Assembly: GCA_037892935.1 (NCBI GenBank)
Contig: JAYXKI010000007.1
Span: 2,021,075-2,085,074 of the forward strand
DNA from: Phlebopus portentosus
Lineage: Eukaryota > Basidiomycota > Agaricomycetes > Boletales > Boletinellaceae
Reading direction: 5' to 3'
DNA length: 64,000 nt
The position numbers and the translations under genes are program-made. The notes beneath the pieces were generated by a model, which had not been told where the DNA came from, ran no database searches, and saw nothing but the letters and a program-made list of their open reading frames with translations. This document shows, one piece after another, positions 12,456 through 22,925 of this stretch. Within the stretch, counting starts at the first letter, position 1. Each line of letters opens with the position of its first letter.

Positions 12456-12915
12456 TGTTAGGCGGACGGCTCAAGGACTGAGTCGAGGCAGGCTAACATA
12501 ACAACAAACAAGCGCGAATGAGATAATCCCAAACACGTCGCTCAGGTCAAGACAGCTAAGACGAGGCTTAAGTCCAGACCGTCGAACGCTATGTCACAGT
12601 AAAGGTAAGTAGAATTCAGTAAACTAATAATACAAGAGTAGATACCTATGTCACAGTGAAGGTAAGTAGAATAGAAAGACAAGGAACAAAAGAGTCAAAC
12701 TATCTACTTATATAGACTTTGAGCACGGGAAAGGTCTACTCTAATAAGAAGTCACATGACCAGGAAAGAGATGATTAGTGAGCATGATAGAACATTGTGG
12801 AATGTTCCAGCAATTGGATGAATAAGCGCATAGGAAAAATAAAAGAAAAGGAAAAAGAATATTAAAATGAATGATGACATAAGAAAAGAAAAGGAAAAAT
12901 GTTCGAGTCCTTACA
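12456..12915 (-). repeat. 5' LTR of element G (promoter LTR)
   Basis: It spans TGTTAGG to CTTACA on the + strand. In sense orientation it contains a TATATAA box at 12714-12708 and a predicted start near 12680, giving U3 of about 235 bp and R-U5 of about 225 bp. A direct repeat of about 26 bp (TATGTCACAGT[A/G]AAGGTAAG core) is found twice, near 12590 and 12648, downstream of the predicted start. The same duplication is present in the 3' LTR. Confidence 0.9.
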
Positions 12916-12920
12916 GAACT

Positions 12921-14600
12921 ACCATCAAGTATAATGGTGACTTGACTTAGCAGAATTTAACTTCACGCTTATACATAAGCTAGGGAAGATGTTGGGAAAA
13001 GCTGACTTGCTGTCATGTCAAGCCAACTATGATAAGGGCAAATATGATAATGAGAATATGATATTCATTAAGAAAGAATAGCTGGTCAGAGGTACAGTTT
13101 AGATGTTAAGAGACATGCTTATCAAAAAGGTTAAAGAGGTGCAGGAGCAAGAGGATAAGGCAGAGAGACCAAAGAGTGTAAAGAGGAGAGACAAAGTGTG
13201 GAGGACAAGTAACTGGCTGCACATTTCAGTAAGCATCAGAGAGGTCATCATGAAGGAACACTATGATTTGACCCTAGCAGGGCATCTAAGAGCAATGAAG
13301 ATAATCCAGCTAATACCGCAGAAGTACTGATGGCCAAAATTAAGTGAAGACATATAGGTATACATGCAAGAGTGTAATCACTGTCAATATACAAAGGCTC
13401 TAAGAAAGATAAGAGTGAAGGTTTTGCACCCAAACGAGGTGCCAAAGGCACCATGGCAAATTATCACAGTTGACCTGATTGGGGAGCTTCCAAAGTTGAA
13501 TGGTTTTAATATAATCTGTGTCATAGTCAATTGTTTCAGTAAATAGATTTATGTGATACCAATGACAATAAAGCTGACAGCAGAAGAAATGGCTAAGATC
13601 TACCAAGATCAAGTCTTTCATCTATATGGCCTACCTTGAAAGATTATCTATAATAGAGGAGTACAATTTGATGTGAAGATGATGCTGTACAAACTTCTCT
13701 ACATCAAAGGCAATCTATTAATGACATATTATCCTCAGATAAATAGACAAATAAAATGGGTTAACCAGAAGCTAAAACAATATCTATACCTGTATATCAA
13801 TTATCAGCAATTGGATTGGGCAGACTGGTTAGCTCTAGTAGAATTTGCATACAACAACTGTAAACACTCAGCAATAAAACTTTTCTCATTCTTTATCAAT
13901 ACAGGTGTACATCCTATAGACTTTATAGAAGTCAGAATGATATCATCTAGTCTGTTAGCAGAAGAGTTTGCCAAACATATTAGGAGGTACATGGACTTGC
14001 TCAGGCTAACCTGATCTAAGCAAATGAAGATATAAAATATTTTTACAATAGTCATACTAGAGAGTCTATTATGTACAAGGCTGGCCAGAACATTTTCTTA
14101 GATAGATGGAATATCAAAATGATCAGGCCGACAAAGAAATTGGATGATAAGTAGTTTGGCCCTTTTGAGATCATTGAGAAGGTTGGTGTAAGTGTATATT
14201 AACTTAAGCTACCAAAAACATAAAAGAAGGTACACCTAGTCTTTAATGAAGTCCTGCTCAAACCTGTCATTCAGTTATCTTTCAAGTTACAGAAGAAGGC
14301 ACCTCCACCTCCATCTGTGATCATTGATAAAGAGAAAGAATACAAGGTTGAAGAAATACTTAATTTGTAGCTATATCAAGGAAAGCTTCAGTTTCTTGTC
14401 AAATAAGTTAGTTATGATGGAGCAACTTGGTAATCAGAGTCAGATGTTGATAACAATATGAAAGAATCAGTTGATAAATTCTATTACAAACACCTTAGAG
14501 CACCAAGAAAGTTAATGATACCTCAATAGAATTTTCACATCTTATATAAATTCATCTCATTGGAAGGACTATGTGGTTGGTAGAGATAGCCAACCTTAAG
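12921..14600 (+). pseudogene. RNase H end, integrase and chromodomain remnant of element H
   Basis: The frame continues from 6256 (QKLN): LDLAEFNFTLIHKLGKMLGKADLL, then an integrase zinc site (HYDLTLAGH...CNHCQYTK) and VDLIGELPKLNGFNIICVIV. It goes on with GNLLMTYYPQINRQIKWVNQKLKQYL, the GPFEIIEKVG module, and a decayed chromodomain (YKVEEIL...GKLQFLVK). Stops replace Trp and Gln/Arg at many places. The catalytic HDRG of the intact copy is changed. The region is clearly non-functional but collinear with 10000-6800 on the other strand. Confidence 0.85.
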
Positions 14601-14610
14601 AGGGGGGTGA

Positions 14611-15055
14611 TATAAGGACTCAAACTTTTCCCTTTCCTTTTCTCTTTATTTTCCTACTTATACCGACATGTACTGGTGCATATCGATTATTTTAATTTTC
14701 TTCTCTTTTCCTTTCTTTTTCTCTTATTTTCTTACTTATATTTAGTTATCTATTTTCTGGAACATTCTATCATTTTCTACAATGCTCACTAATTACTCTA
14801 CTCCTTTATAATATGACTTCCAAATAGAGTAGACCTTTCCCATAAGCACTGTGTATATAAGTAGCTAATTTGACTTTTTGATTCCCCATCTTACTATTCT
14901 ACTTACTACTATAACGACTTAGCATTCAATGGTCTGGACTTAATCTTATCTTAGCTGTCTTGATCTAAATAATGTATCTAGGATTATCTCACTTATACTT
15001 ATTTGTTATTATATTGGCCTTGCCTCAACTCAGCTCCTGAGCCATCTACCTAACA
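14611..15055 (+). repeat. decayed 3' LTR of element H
   Basis: It begins TATAAGGACTCAAAC (TGTAAGGACTCGAAC in the intact family) after a purine tract and ends GCCATCTACCTAACA, the reverse complement of the TGTTAGGCGGACGGC end of G. A TATATAA motif lies near 14855. Long C/T-rich stretches on this strand correspond to the A/G-rich parts of the G LTR. A local duplication of the TTTCTTCTTTTCC-like part is present near 14650-14740. Confidence 0.8.
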
Positions 15056-15930
15056 TTCTGATGATTGGGATGCAGTTGCACTTGTCATGAAATGGCTGAA
15101 GTTACTTTGAGGCACTACTAAGAAAATATCAACAACAAGCCAGTATATGCTCTCCTCAACATTTAGCTGCTTCCTAGTTCTTTAAAATTATTTGCATATA
15201 TACCTAAAGGAACTACGTGATGATGTATCAATGCAGCTTCAAAATGGCCTTAAATCTGCACATCAGAAACTAGCGGATTATTTTAGTTGCTTCTCCATAT
15301 CTCTATACTATTTGTGGTCTTCATATAAGTTGTTGTCTTGTTCTCTTATGTATTTTTAAATACCTTCTGTCTTTTAGTACTAGATCCTTGTATATCTTAT
15401 AATAGAATGAAGAATATTGCTAAAGGAAATTTGCAGCTTTCACAGCTTATTGAGAGTTTGAAATCAGCTCTCGAGATGCATTTTAAACAATATTATGCTG
15501 TGAAAGAAGTACCTTTAAAAGAAAAGCAGTCTGATCATCATTCAGACTTCATGCATAATTTTGCATGAGTTTTTGCAAGCAACATGTCTCTTTCTTTAAC
15601 CAATGAACTATATGAATACTTTTCAATGAAGGTGGAAACATCTTAGACTATTGGAGAACTAGCTAACTGGTGGGCAGTAAGACATTCATAATTTTCATAT
15701 TTATCTCAACTTGCTTGAGATATCCATTGTATTCCTGGTATGTTGTTTAGTTATGTCTTGCTAGCTATAATATATTATCTTTTATAAGATCAGCTGTAGC
15801 AGTCGAACAAATATTTTCCAGTGGTCATAATACCATTGCTCTTTGCTGGTCCTGTATTACTCTAAAGACAATCAGCAATCTTGTAATAGTCAAGTATGCA
15901 ATACACAAGGAAACTTAATTTATATATTCT
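15056..15930 (+). pseudogene. hAT-family transposase remnant (C-terminal half)
   Basis: The frame starts DDWDAVALVMKWLK and continues with LKELRDDV...GLKSAHQKLADYF. A probable intron (about 15326-15380) precedes LDPCISYNRMK, which corresponds to the LDPRISY signature of fungal hAT transposases. A second intron near 15740-15792 joins to SAVAVEQIFSSGHNTIAL, the hAT dimerisation motif (SVAVERVFSGGRDTI in relatives). Several stops break the frame. The 5' half is absent: the sequence abuts the end of the H LTR, so H probably landed in this gene or recombined beside it. Confidence 0.7.
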
Positions 15931-15942
15931 TAACATACATAT

Positions 15943-15964
15943 GTATATATATATATATATATAT
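15943..15964. repeat. AT dinucleotide microsatellite
   Basis: About eleven AT/TA units, within a longer AT-rich stretch extending to about 16060. Confidence 0.85.
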
Positions 15965-16129
15965 GCCATATACACTATATAATAATATATGATCATATCC
16001 AAATCTCACTTCAAGACCAAATATATACACATATTTTATATGACCATATATGTATAAGCTCAAAAATTATAGGTGTGTATTGTTTATGGTACATATAAAA
16101 CCCTACAAGAAAAAGGTAAAAACAATATT

Positions 16130-16320
16130 TTTGCCATTTTGGGGTCAGTTTTTGCTCAAGTTTCTCAATCTTTGTTTCTAAATGAAAACTCTTTCAAAAG
16201 CATGAATTTAGCAACTTAAATGATGTAAAACTGTTAAGATTTGGGTGAGATATAATTTTATTTGTGTTTTGAGGCTCTTGTGACATGAAAAGTGACAAGA
16301 CCACATGATTCCCAAGAATT
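16130..16320. repeat. fragment related to the inverted-repeat MITE
   Basis: The segment CATGAATTTAGCAACTTAAATG, followed by a GTTAAGATTTGGGTGAGATAT-like stretch and TTGTGACATGAAAAGTGACA, resembles the right arm of the MITE (GTTAAGAATTGAGTGAGATAT near 5783). It looks like a single, more diverged arm. No ends or target duplication were found. Confidence 0.5.
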
Positions 16321-16459
16321 CTGTAAGATATTCGGACTCTGATGCATATAACACACACACCTTAAACTTGAGAATTGCTAACCTGCAATTATGATACAAT
16401 GCATTATAACAATTTCAACTGTAACATAAAGAAGACCAGATAGCCACAAGAAAACGTAG

Positions 16460-18346
16460 TTAATTTCCCACTTTTACTTCTTGCAGCAATTTCAAAAAGA
16501 GATGACAATCATGTTCCTTCATCATCAGGCTACCGCGTGCCACGCCATCGGCCCACGCGATGCCATCAAAGTCATTCAGTGTCGGAGGATAACGCGCCTC
16601 GCTGTGTTTTCCACACCAGTCAAAATCAACGACATATCCTCTTCCGTCCTTAACTAGGAGATTTGGCAGTCGATAATCCCCATGCACAAAACCCTGCTGG
16701 TGAAGCAACTCGAGTGCCCTCTTGAAATCCTCGTACGCACTAGCGGGAAGTAACCGGTTTCTCCCTTTCAAATCCTGCACGGTCTCACCATCGATATACT
16801 CCATCACGACCATCTTGAGACCTCCGACTATGTCGCCAACGAAATGTAGAGTTGGCGCGCGGCCTTCGCTGTCTAAGGCTCTGTGAGCTTCGCCGTTATA
16901 TCGGTGTGTCAACTTGACAAGAACGTCTTTCTCTTGCAGCTTGGCGAGAAAGATTGCCTTTGCATTATGCTCGTTGTCCTCGAAAAGACGTTTTACAAAC
17001 TGAAGCTTCGGCGCATCTGCATCTCGAAATCCAGGCCGCGGCATCAACACAGCATTGCTGGTCTTGCTTACATTATACTCTGTCTCTAACTCATTCAGGG
17101 CAACGGAAATCGCCCAAAAAATGCGAGCGACCTCAATGACACGGTCATTCATGCTAACGCCGCTTCCAAGAAAGATGTATCCAGTGAACGACTCCACGAT
17201 GAATTCACGGGCAAAGACGGCACCAGAGATGTTGATATAAGGTCCCATGATTGAGATAATCACGCTCGGCGAGCAGGTGTTCCTGAACGTCGTTTTGTTC
17301 TGAAGCAAATCAACAGAATGCTCCTGAAGGAGCAAATAGCGTACCTGTACAATAAACTTCCTCCAGCCACATGCACCTTGATATGCCCCATCAGCGCCAC
17401 TCCCAACTGTATCTTTCACCTCCACGCATAATAAAGGCACCACTCCAAAGGGGTCCACTTGTAATATGGACCCATCTAGTTCCGCCCCTTCAATTCTATA
17501 CTTGTCATGAACATGCCAACCGAGCATCTTGTTCAAATGTGAAATCATCTTCTTTCGTCGTGGATCTTCTGATTTGTAAAGTGCCGCAGAGTCATAAATA
17601 AAGGAGTGTATTTTCTGCAGAAAGTCTGCACTCAGAGGTTCCTCGCTCGGATTTCTGATTGCATCTTTCAATGCACCCAAAGCACTGCTGTTATATTGAG
17701 ACATAGTGTCCAGTCCGTTCATAAGGAACTCCGTTGAATATTGGGTATTCGGCTTGTTGGAGACGCATTCCACTGGGTTTGGCAGCTGTTGAGGGATTAG
17801 GAGCCTTTCGTGCCATCTTCTCGGCGTACGAATGAGCTGAAGAGGGATAGTTAGCGAGTTTGGTTAGAGAAGGTGTTAAGTCACGAAGGGCCGCACGTGA
17901 ATCTTCGAAGTGCCGTTTGGAAGGGATGGTCGTAGCTATTTGCGGTTCTACCACCAGTATGAGTGGCACAGAGCCAGATACCAACTTGAAAAGAGAAAAG
18001 ACGCACTGGGAACCTCGATAAGCAGTGTCTTTTCTGTAAGTTGTCTCAACTCCTGCTTCGGCTTGAGCTTCTTAACTTTCTGTTCATCGGGGGAGAAGAC
18101 CTCTTTGAGTCGGTTATTAAAGTCGTCAGAGTCTATGTCGCCAAAGTCGATTCTGGAATCCGTGCATCTCCACACTGTGAGCCTGGCAGCATCAACGTGC
18201 TCGAGGTCAACTGATCGTTTCTCCTTGGCCTTCTCTGTCAAGTCTTCAATGCATGCGTCAGGGCCGACGATGACGGAAAAGGCATTTCCGAAGACAGCCT
18301 TCTTCTCGTGGTCGATGAGGAGGCACCAGATTTTGATAACCACCAT
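16460..18346 (-). pseudogene. Crinkler (CRN) gene with kinase-like C-terminal domain, frameshifted
   Basis: Exon 1 (18346-18007) encodes the CRN header, an ubiquitin-like fold with WCLLIDHEKKAVFG, LTVWRCTDS and KTLLIEVP. A 71-bp intron (18006-17936) leads in phase to exon 2, whose frame carries the linker and NGVPYERTG but stops at 17691. The kinase frame is open from 17773 to the TAA at 16460, so the two frames meet in an ATATAAC run near 17695 and are out of register by two bases. The C-terminal part shows VVMEYIDGETV, the catalytic-loop motif HGDYRLPNLLV and DFDW in the place of DFG. CRN kinases are secreted or nuclear effector-like proteins. The header is nearly the same as that at 55711. 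Without the shift the gene would look complete; sequencing error is possible. Confidence 0.8.
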
Positions 18347-19192
18347 GCTGACCGTCGAGGTGTCGTGGCTAGTCTAGTGGCAGAAACGAGTTGGTGGCTC
18401 GTAAGATCCTTAGTAATGGTGACTGGCTGTGACGAAGTAACCATCACTCTTCTTTTCTAAGTATCTTACCAATACCATCATTCACGTGTCCTTTAAACAC
18501 CAATTCGATTGACGTCCATAGAGCTCACCACAGTCAACTTTTCTATGAATTAACTATGACTACATGAAGGCTACTATAAGAGCTCTAACATATATTTTTT
18601 CTGTGCAAAAAAAAATTAGGGAGAAAATTAATATGAAGGCAGGAAGAAATGAGGTGTTTATCACGCAAGACTAACTCCTTTGGACACCCCGTGACAGATG
18701 TCACACTGACACGTGGTTCCCTTCCCCACTGTGACAAATGGAGATTCGGTCACACTGAAGAATTCTCCTAGAGCTCAGTTCACACGTTTTCTAACTGGAA
18801 TAACTGTAGTATTGTGTGTGTAACGAGAGAGGAGAATCCTCCTCACATGTCACTATCTACTTGCTATTTAACTAAAATACATGAGGCATAACATGAGGGA
18901 AATAAAACTATACTTAATCCGACTTTTCTGGACTTAAGTAATCAGCACTCAGGTAATATGAGTGACTGTTACATCATCACATACACCCTTCAGAACTTGT
19001 GTGCAAGTTCTCATTATAGTAAATGAAGGTCATAGATTGGCAAAGATAATATCCATAAGAGTGAGAGTAAATCATACTCCATATAAAAAGTGGATCTTAG
19101 GATTGGCATCAAGTTACATAAAGTGCATAAGTTGTTCTACACATATATCACATCTGCACAGTTGTGAATACTGTCATTACTTGTCTTTATAC
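18347..19192. other. upstream region of the CRN gene, no gene seen
   Basis: AT-rich non-coding sequence. Short frames have no recognisable domain. It probably contains the promoter of the reverse-strand CRN gene, but no clear TATA box at a convincing spacing was identified. Near 18690-18760 two TGTGACA/TGTCACA motifs occur close together. Confidence 0.35.
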
Positions 19193-19305
19193 CTTTATGT
19201 CCTGATCACTAAACACTGGGGCTTCAGGTACTGGAGTGCTGGAATGCTTAGTGGACTCTTGTTTTTTGATAATAGGGGTGTATTCTTGAGGATAAGTGCC
19301 CCCGG
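19193..19305 (-). pseudogene. 3' half of a coding exon split by the LTR stack
   Basis: Reading the reverse strand from the TSD (CCGG, 19305-19302), the frame is open through GTYPQEYTPIIKKQ and FSDQDIK. It ends at a GT donor (19192-19191). The other half is at 48911-49119 and ends in IDQPG. Joining the halves with one CCGG keeps a single open frame. The protein is not recognised. Confidence 0.4.
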
Positions 19306-21391
19306 TGTAGTGCGCTGCACTAACCTATACCAGTCCAGCGGCACAGGCCTATAAGGTCTCTACCCCCCTATGTCATACCCAGGACACCCCACATACTATT
19401 GTCAGCAAACCAGCCTCCACTGCTATTACCCTTAATACAGCCTGCTCAGCGGTTGCCAGACCTTCAGTGGCCTAAGAACAGTACCCATGCCGCTACCGCT
19501 GCCGACCATATAAACCAGCGGCAATGCCTCTATTCCTATTCTATGATTGCCCTTCCGCCCTTCAACCAAACCCTGGTGCTTCTTCTCTAGCCTCTCCTAA
19601 GAATTGTTCCGCTGAACCCAATGATTCCAGGCCTCAAAAAGGCTTGCACGGCAGCTGAACACACTGTGGCAGATGTATATTGTACCATCATAGAAGTGTA
19701 TGCCCACCACCACGTCAGCTAGGTAAATAATAGTCAATCTCAGGTCTATTTCATTAAACATTTCATATTCTTATCATCCCACATTATACGCTGAGTGTGG
19801 TAGCATGCCCGGCAGCTATTCATATATGTTAGAGGTGTAGGTCTGGGGTTACACTGGTTTTGATCCTTTTGCCTAAGCAGCGGTATGTTGTGCAGAGGTG
19901 ATCTATCTACCCACGTTTAGCTGTACCACGTGGTCCTCTTACTGTCCTTCCTAGTCACAGTCCTAGTAAGGGATGCTTTCAGAGACAAGGTAGAGTAAGA
20001 GCAGATTGGGATTTCCAAGAGGCATAGTAGTATAAAGCACATAATAGATAGTGTGTTAGAACACTGTTGCTGTGTGTTAAGAGGATCGAAAGATGGGGAA
20101 AAGAGGGCCTACTTCTAGCGCTATTTATGCTTTCTAGATAATCCATTTTTTATCCTATTTCTTACTCATCTTCTCTCCACTTTACTCCACCTTGCTCCAC
20201 CTTGCTCTACTTCTCTCCACCATTACATCACTTCCTTCGTCATTCTGCTCTACTGAGCGCCACTTTGCTCCAATGTATCTCCACTATAACGGAATTCTGT
20301 GGGGTTGCTGACTGAGATAATAGAGGTGCTGTTCCAGTATGGAAAGCTCCACTGTCAGTGCTCCACTATGACATCAATTCCATCACCAGGTGGGATTGTA
20401 GCTCTTGGTGCAATGTAGGCAGCTTGATATGTGACTCTTTGCTGTTCGTCTTGTGGTCCAAAGGGTGTAAGTACAACTCGCACATCAGTATTGAGATGTC
20501 GGATTGGTGTAGAGTATGGTCCAATGCATACCATGAACTGTATGAGTTCAGCTGGGGGATGCAGTTGTGTTTGAGTGACTAGCTATGCTTTGCCTGGAAG
20601 TCGAATGTCATGAATGTATTGCCATATCCTTCATTGGAGTACCTGTTGTAATTGCTTGGTGTCCAGGTTCATGTCCCTTGGTAAATAAAGGTTTGCTTGT
20701 ACTGTAGAGGCTGGACATGAGTTGTGCAGCTCTGACTTGTACCATCCTAGTATCCTCCAAGTTATTTGGTCTGCAGCTCGAGGGGTTCGAGTTGTAACAA
20801 TGAGTTCCTCATGTCGCTTGGGTATTATAGGATTTGGTGGATTGGCATGTAACACTTCTTGCATGTGACATTAGACTTCGATCTAGCAGTCACGCATTTC
20901 ACTTGTAGCATAACATACTGTAAAGTATATCTCATAAAGGACCATGTACACTCGGGCACAAGTCTGACAGTGCTGGAATGCCAGTGATGTCTCCATTGGG
21001 CTTAGATTAGCCTTTAGACTTTAGTCATTAGGCGTTAGGCTTTGGTAGTCAAGTTCTAGACTTCTCAGGCTTCTAGTAGTTTTGATCACTTCTTGACTTC
21101 TTTTGATTGGGTCAGATTGGGAGTTTGGTCAGCAGCGTTAAGGTGACGGTTGGTGGTAATAAATTGGCAGTGATAATTACCGGTCGGTGGTGTTAAGTAG
21201 TCCGTGGGGTCACGTACTTGTGGCGTGCTTCTCAGGCACCCGTATATTGCCGTTGATGCCTGTGACCATTGCCTTAGTCGCGTTAACAGTAGTTTAGCTC
21301 TAGTGACTGCTAGACTATTACTAGTCACATTTGGAATATTGATCCTGTTGATCTGCTGATTGTGTTGATCTTGATGCAAGTTTTTCAGCGG

Positions 21392-22744
21392 TGTAAGAAG
21401 CATCGACACGCTAGGTCTGAGATCATGCACGTGACATGTGTTCTGCAGTAATCTGCATTGTAATGGCGGAACTCAGTGCGGATTGATTTGATTCGAAGTG
21501 GAATGGACTACTGTAGCCTCTCACATTTGACCCCTGCATAAGAAGAACTTTCAACACTCGAGCCACCCAGTCAAAAACTTACAATGGCCAACTTAGCTAG
21601 CCCATCTTACTAAAACCTAGGCACGAGAGATAAATTGAAGGATCCGTAATTGGCTCCCGACGCCCTCAAGCTTTGACCCGATGTGATGCACTCCGGCTTT
21701 TCCCTTTTGAGTCCTATATACATTCTCATTTTGTTTTGTCCCCTATGATTCCATATGCTCACCATTCCGTATGCGTCCACATTTTGTATTATGCTCTATG
21801 GTCATTATCCCGCTACTTTCCAGATGTGCTTACTTCATCTTTTGTTTCCCATGCAATCCCTTATGCTTATCACTTCTGATTTCCTTTTGTTATGCTCCCT
21901 GATGCTCCGAAAGATCAGGTTTGGACAATTTATAAATAGGTGAGCAACTCGTAGTAAGAGCCCAGTTTTGAATCGGGGGGGAACAGTTTAGCTCGGAACA
22001 GCTCAGTCCAAAGTTCAGACTAGAATCCCACTCTAGCTACAGTCGAGATCAATTCGACTCTTCCTGTACCCTCCTCGACTCTCTATCTCCCACAAATATA
22101 CGATAGCACTGTCTCATACATCCGGAGTCTACTGCTCTGCAGTTGAACCCGAGCCCAGTGTGATCAGTTTGACCCATGTTGAAGTCTAAAACCCTCATCA
22201 CTCTTCCTTATGCCTCTATGCAAGGTCTCACTAGAGTCCCTTGTGTATCACTTCATTCCGCATTGCATTGCTTTGTTTTGTTTTGTAACCTACCGAAACC
22301 CATTGTAACTCGTCGCAACCCGTTATATCATGTCGGATCCTCGAAAGGATCACTTTTGTATCATCAGCACTTAGGGGAAGTCCTTCTCCAAGCTTCACCT
22401 CATCATCTTCCACCTCCAGGGTTCAAATCCATTGAAGGATTACCTGTGAGGACATTGATTACCTTTGCATCACCACTGCCAATCTCCCTTGCTTTGACTT
22501 CTCCCGCCTTACTTCTTCGCCTATCTCCTTTGATCCAATCTCCCCCTCGCATACAACCAGCAGCCTTCAATCTCATTTCTCCTCCATCCCTTCCAGAACT
22601 ACTCCGGAACCCAGATTGACGCATCTGCCCTTCTCTAGTTTTCCCCCAAAGACACCCTTCTCCTTCCCACTCATTTTAATCTTACCAAACAGCCCCCAAG
22701 AACTGTGACACTTCTCAGCTATCAGACAGTTCACAGGAGTTTCA
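21392..22744 (+). repeat. 5' LTR of element A
   Basis: The 1353-bp sequence begins TGTAAGAAGCATCGAC and ends CACAGGAGTTTCA. It matches the 3' LTR pieces (30245-30285 and 46244-47555) and, in reverse, 49308-50668. A TTTATAAATAGG box near 21930 is the likely promoter. Confidence 0.85.
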
Positions 22745-22746
22745 AG

Positions 22747-22763
22747 TGGAGCCCACAGCGAGG
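22747..22763 (+). other. tRNA-type primer binding site of element A
   Basis: Two bases after the 5' LTR the sequence is TGGAGCCCACAGCGAGG. Element B has the near-identical TGGAGCCCACGGCGAGG three bases after its LTR. A 17-nt match to the 3' end of a tRNA ending ...GGGCTCCA is implied; which tRNA was not determined. Confidence 0.65.
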
Positions 22764-22925
22764 GGGGAAATTCACTGTTTGTCCAAAACGAGTAACCAAA
22801 CTCCAGGTAGTACTCGGACTACCTGTAGCCAATTAGCCCATATCCCCGTAGTTCACCAAGCCTTACCCCAAGTCACACCTTGAACACCTAGGCAGAGGGC
22901 AAGTGCTAGAAGCACCACAGCATTA

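Larger units (their letters stand above)
6257..12915 (-). mobile_element. Ty3/Gypsy chromovirus element G, nearly complete, 5-bp TSD GAACT
   Basis: Two LTRs of about 460 bp (TGTTAGG...CTTACA, canonical TG/CA ends) bound gag, pol and a chromodomain, all on the reverse strand. The duplication GAACT is at 6252-6256 and 12916-12920. Removing the element and one GAACT rejoins the coding sequence of the older element H. The LTRs differ at roughly 15 of 460 positions by eye, nearly all transitions, so the insertion is not very recent. Gag and pol contain a few stops, two of them TGA where CGA (Arg) would be expected. The element is a single-copy chromovirus-type insertion that lost activity by point mutation. 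Confidence 0.93.
4981..15055 (+). mobile_element. old, decayed Ty3/Gypsy element H (5'-truncated, nested host)
   Basis: Three separated stretches (4981-5119, 5879-6256 and 12921-15055) read in order as one Ty3 retrotransposon on the + strand: RT/connection, RNase H, integrase, chromodomain, polypurine tract and 3' LTR. They are collinear with the reverse-strand element at 6257-12915, so both belong to one family. The pieces are split by a MITE (5120-5876) and by element G. The gag, protease and most RT portions and the 5' LTR are missing upstream of 4981. Stops are frequent, many explicable as TGG to TAG/TGA or CGA/CAA to TGA/TAA, so the copy was mutated mainly by C-to-T changes on either strand. 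Confidence 0.85.

Noticed and set aside
15056..15060. Target-site duplication of element H beside the hAT remnant
   Set aside because: The left end of H is missing, so no second copy of a duplication can be compared.
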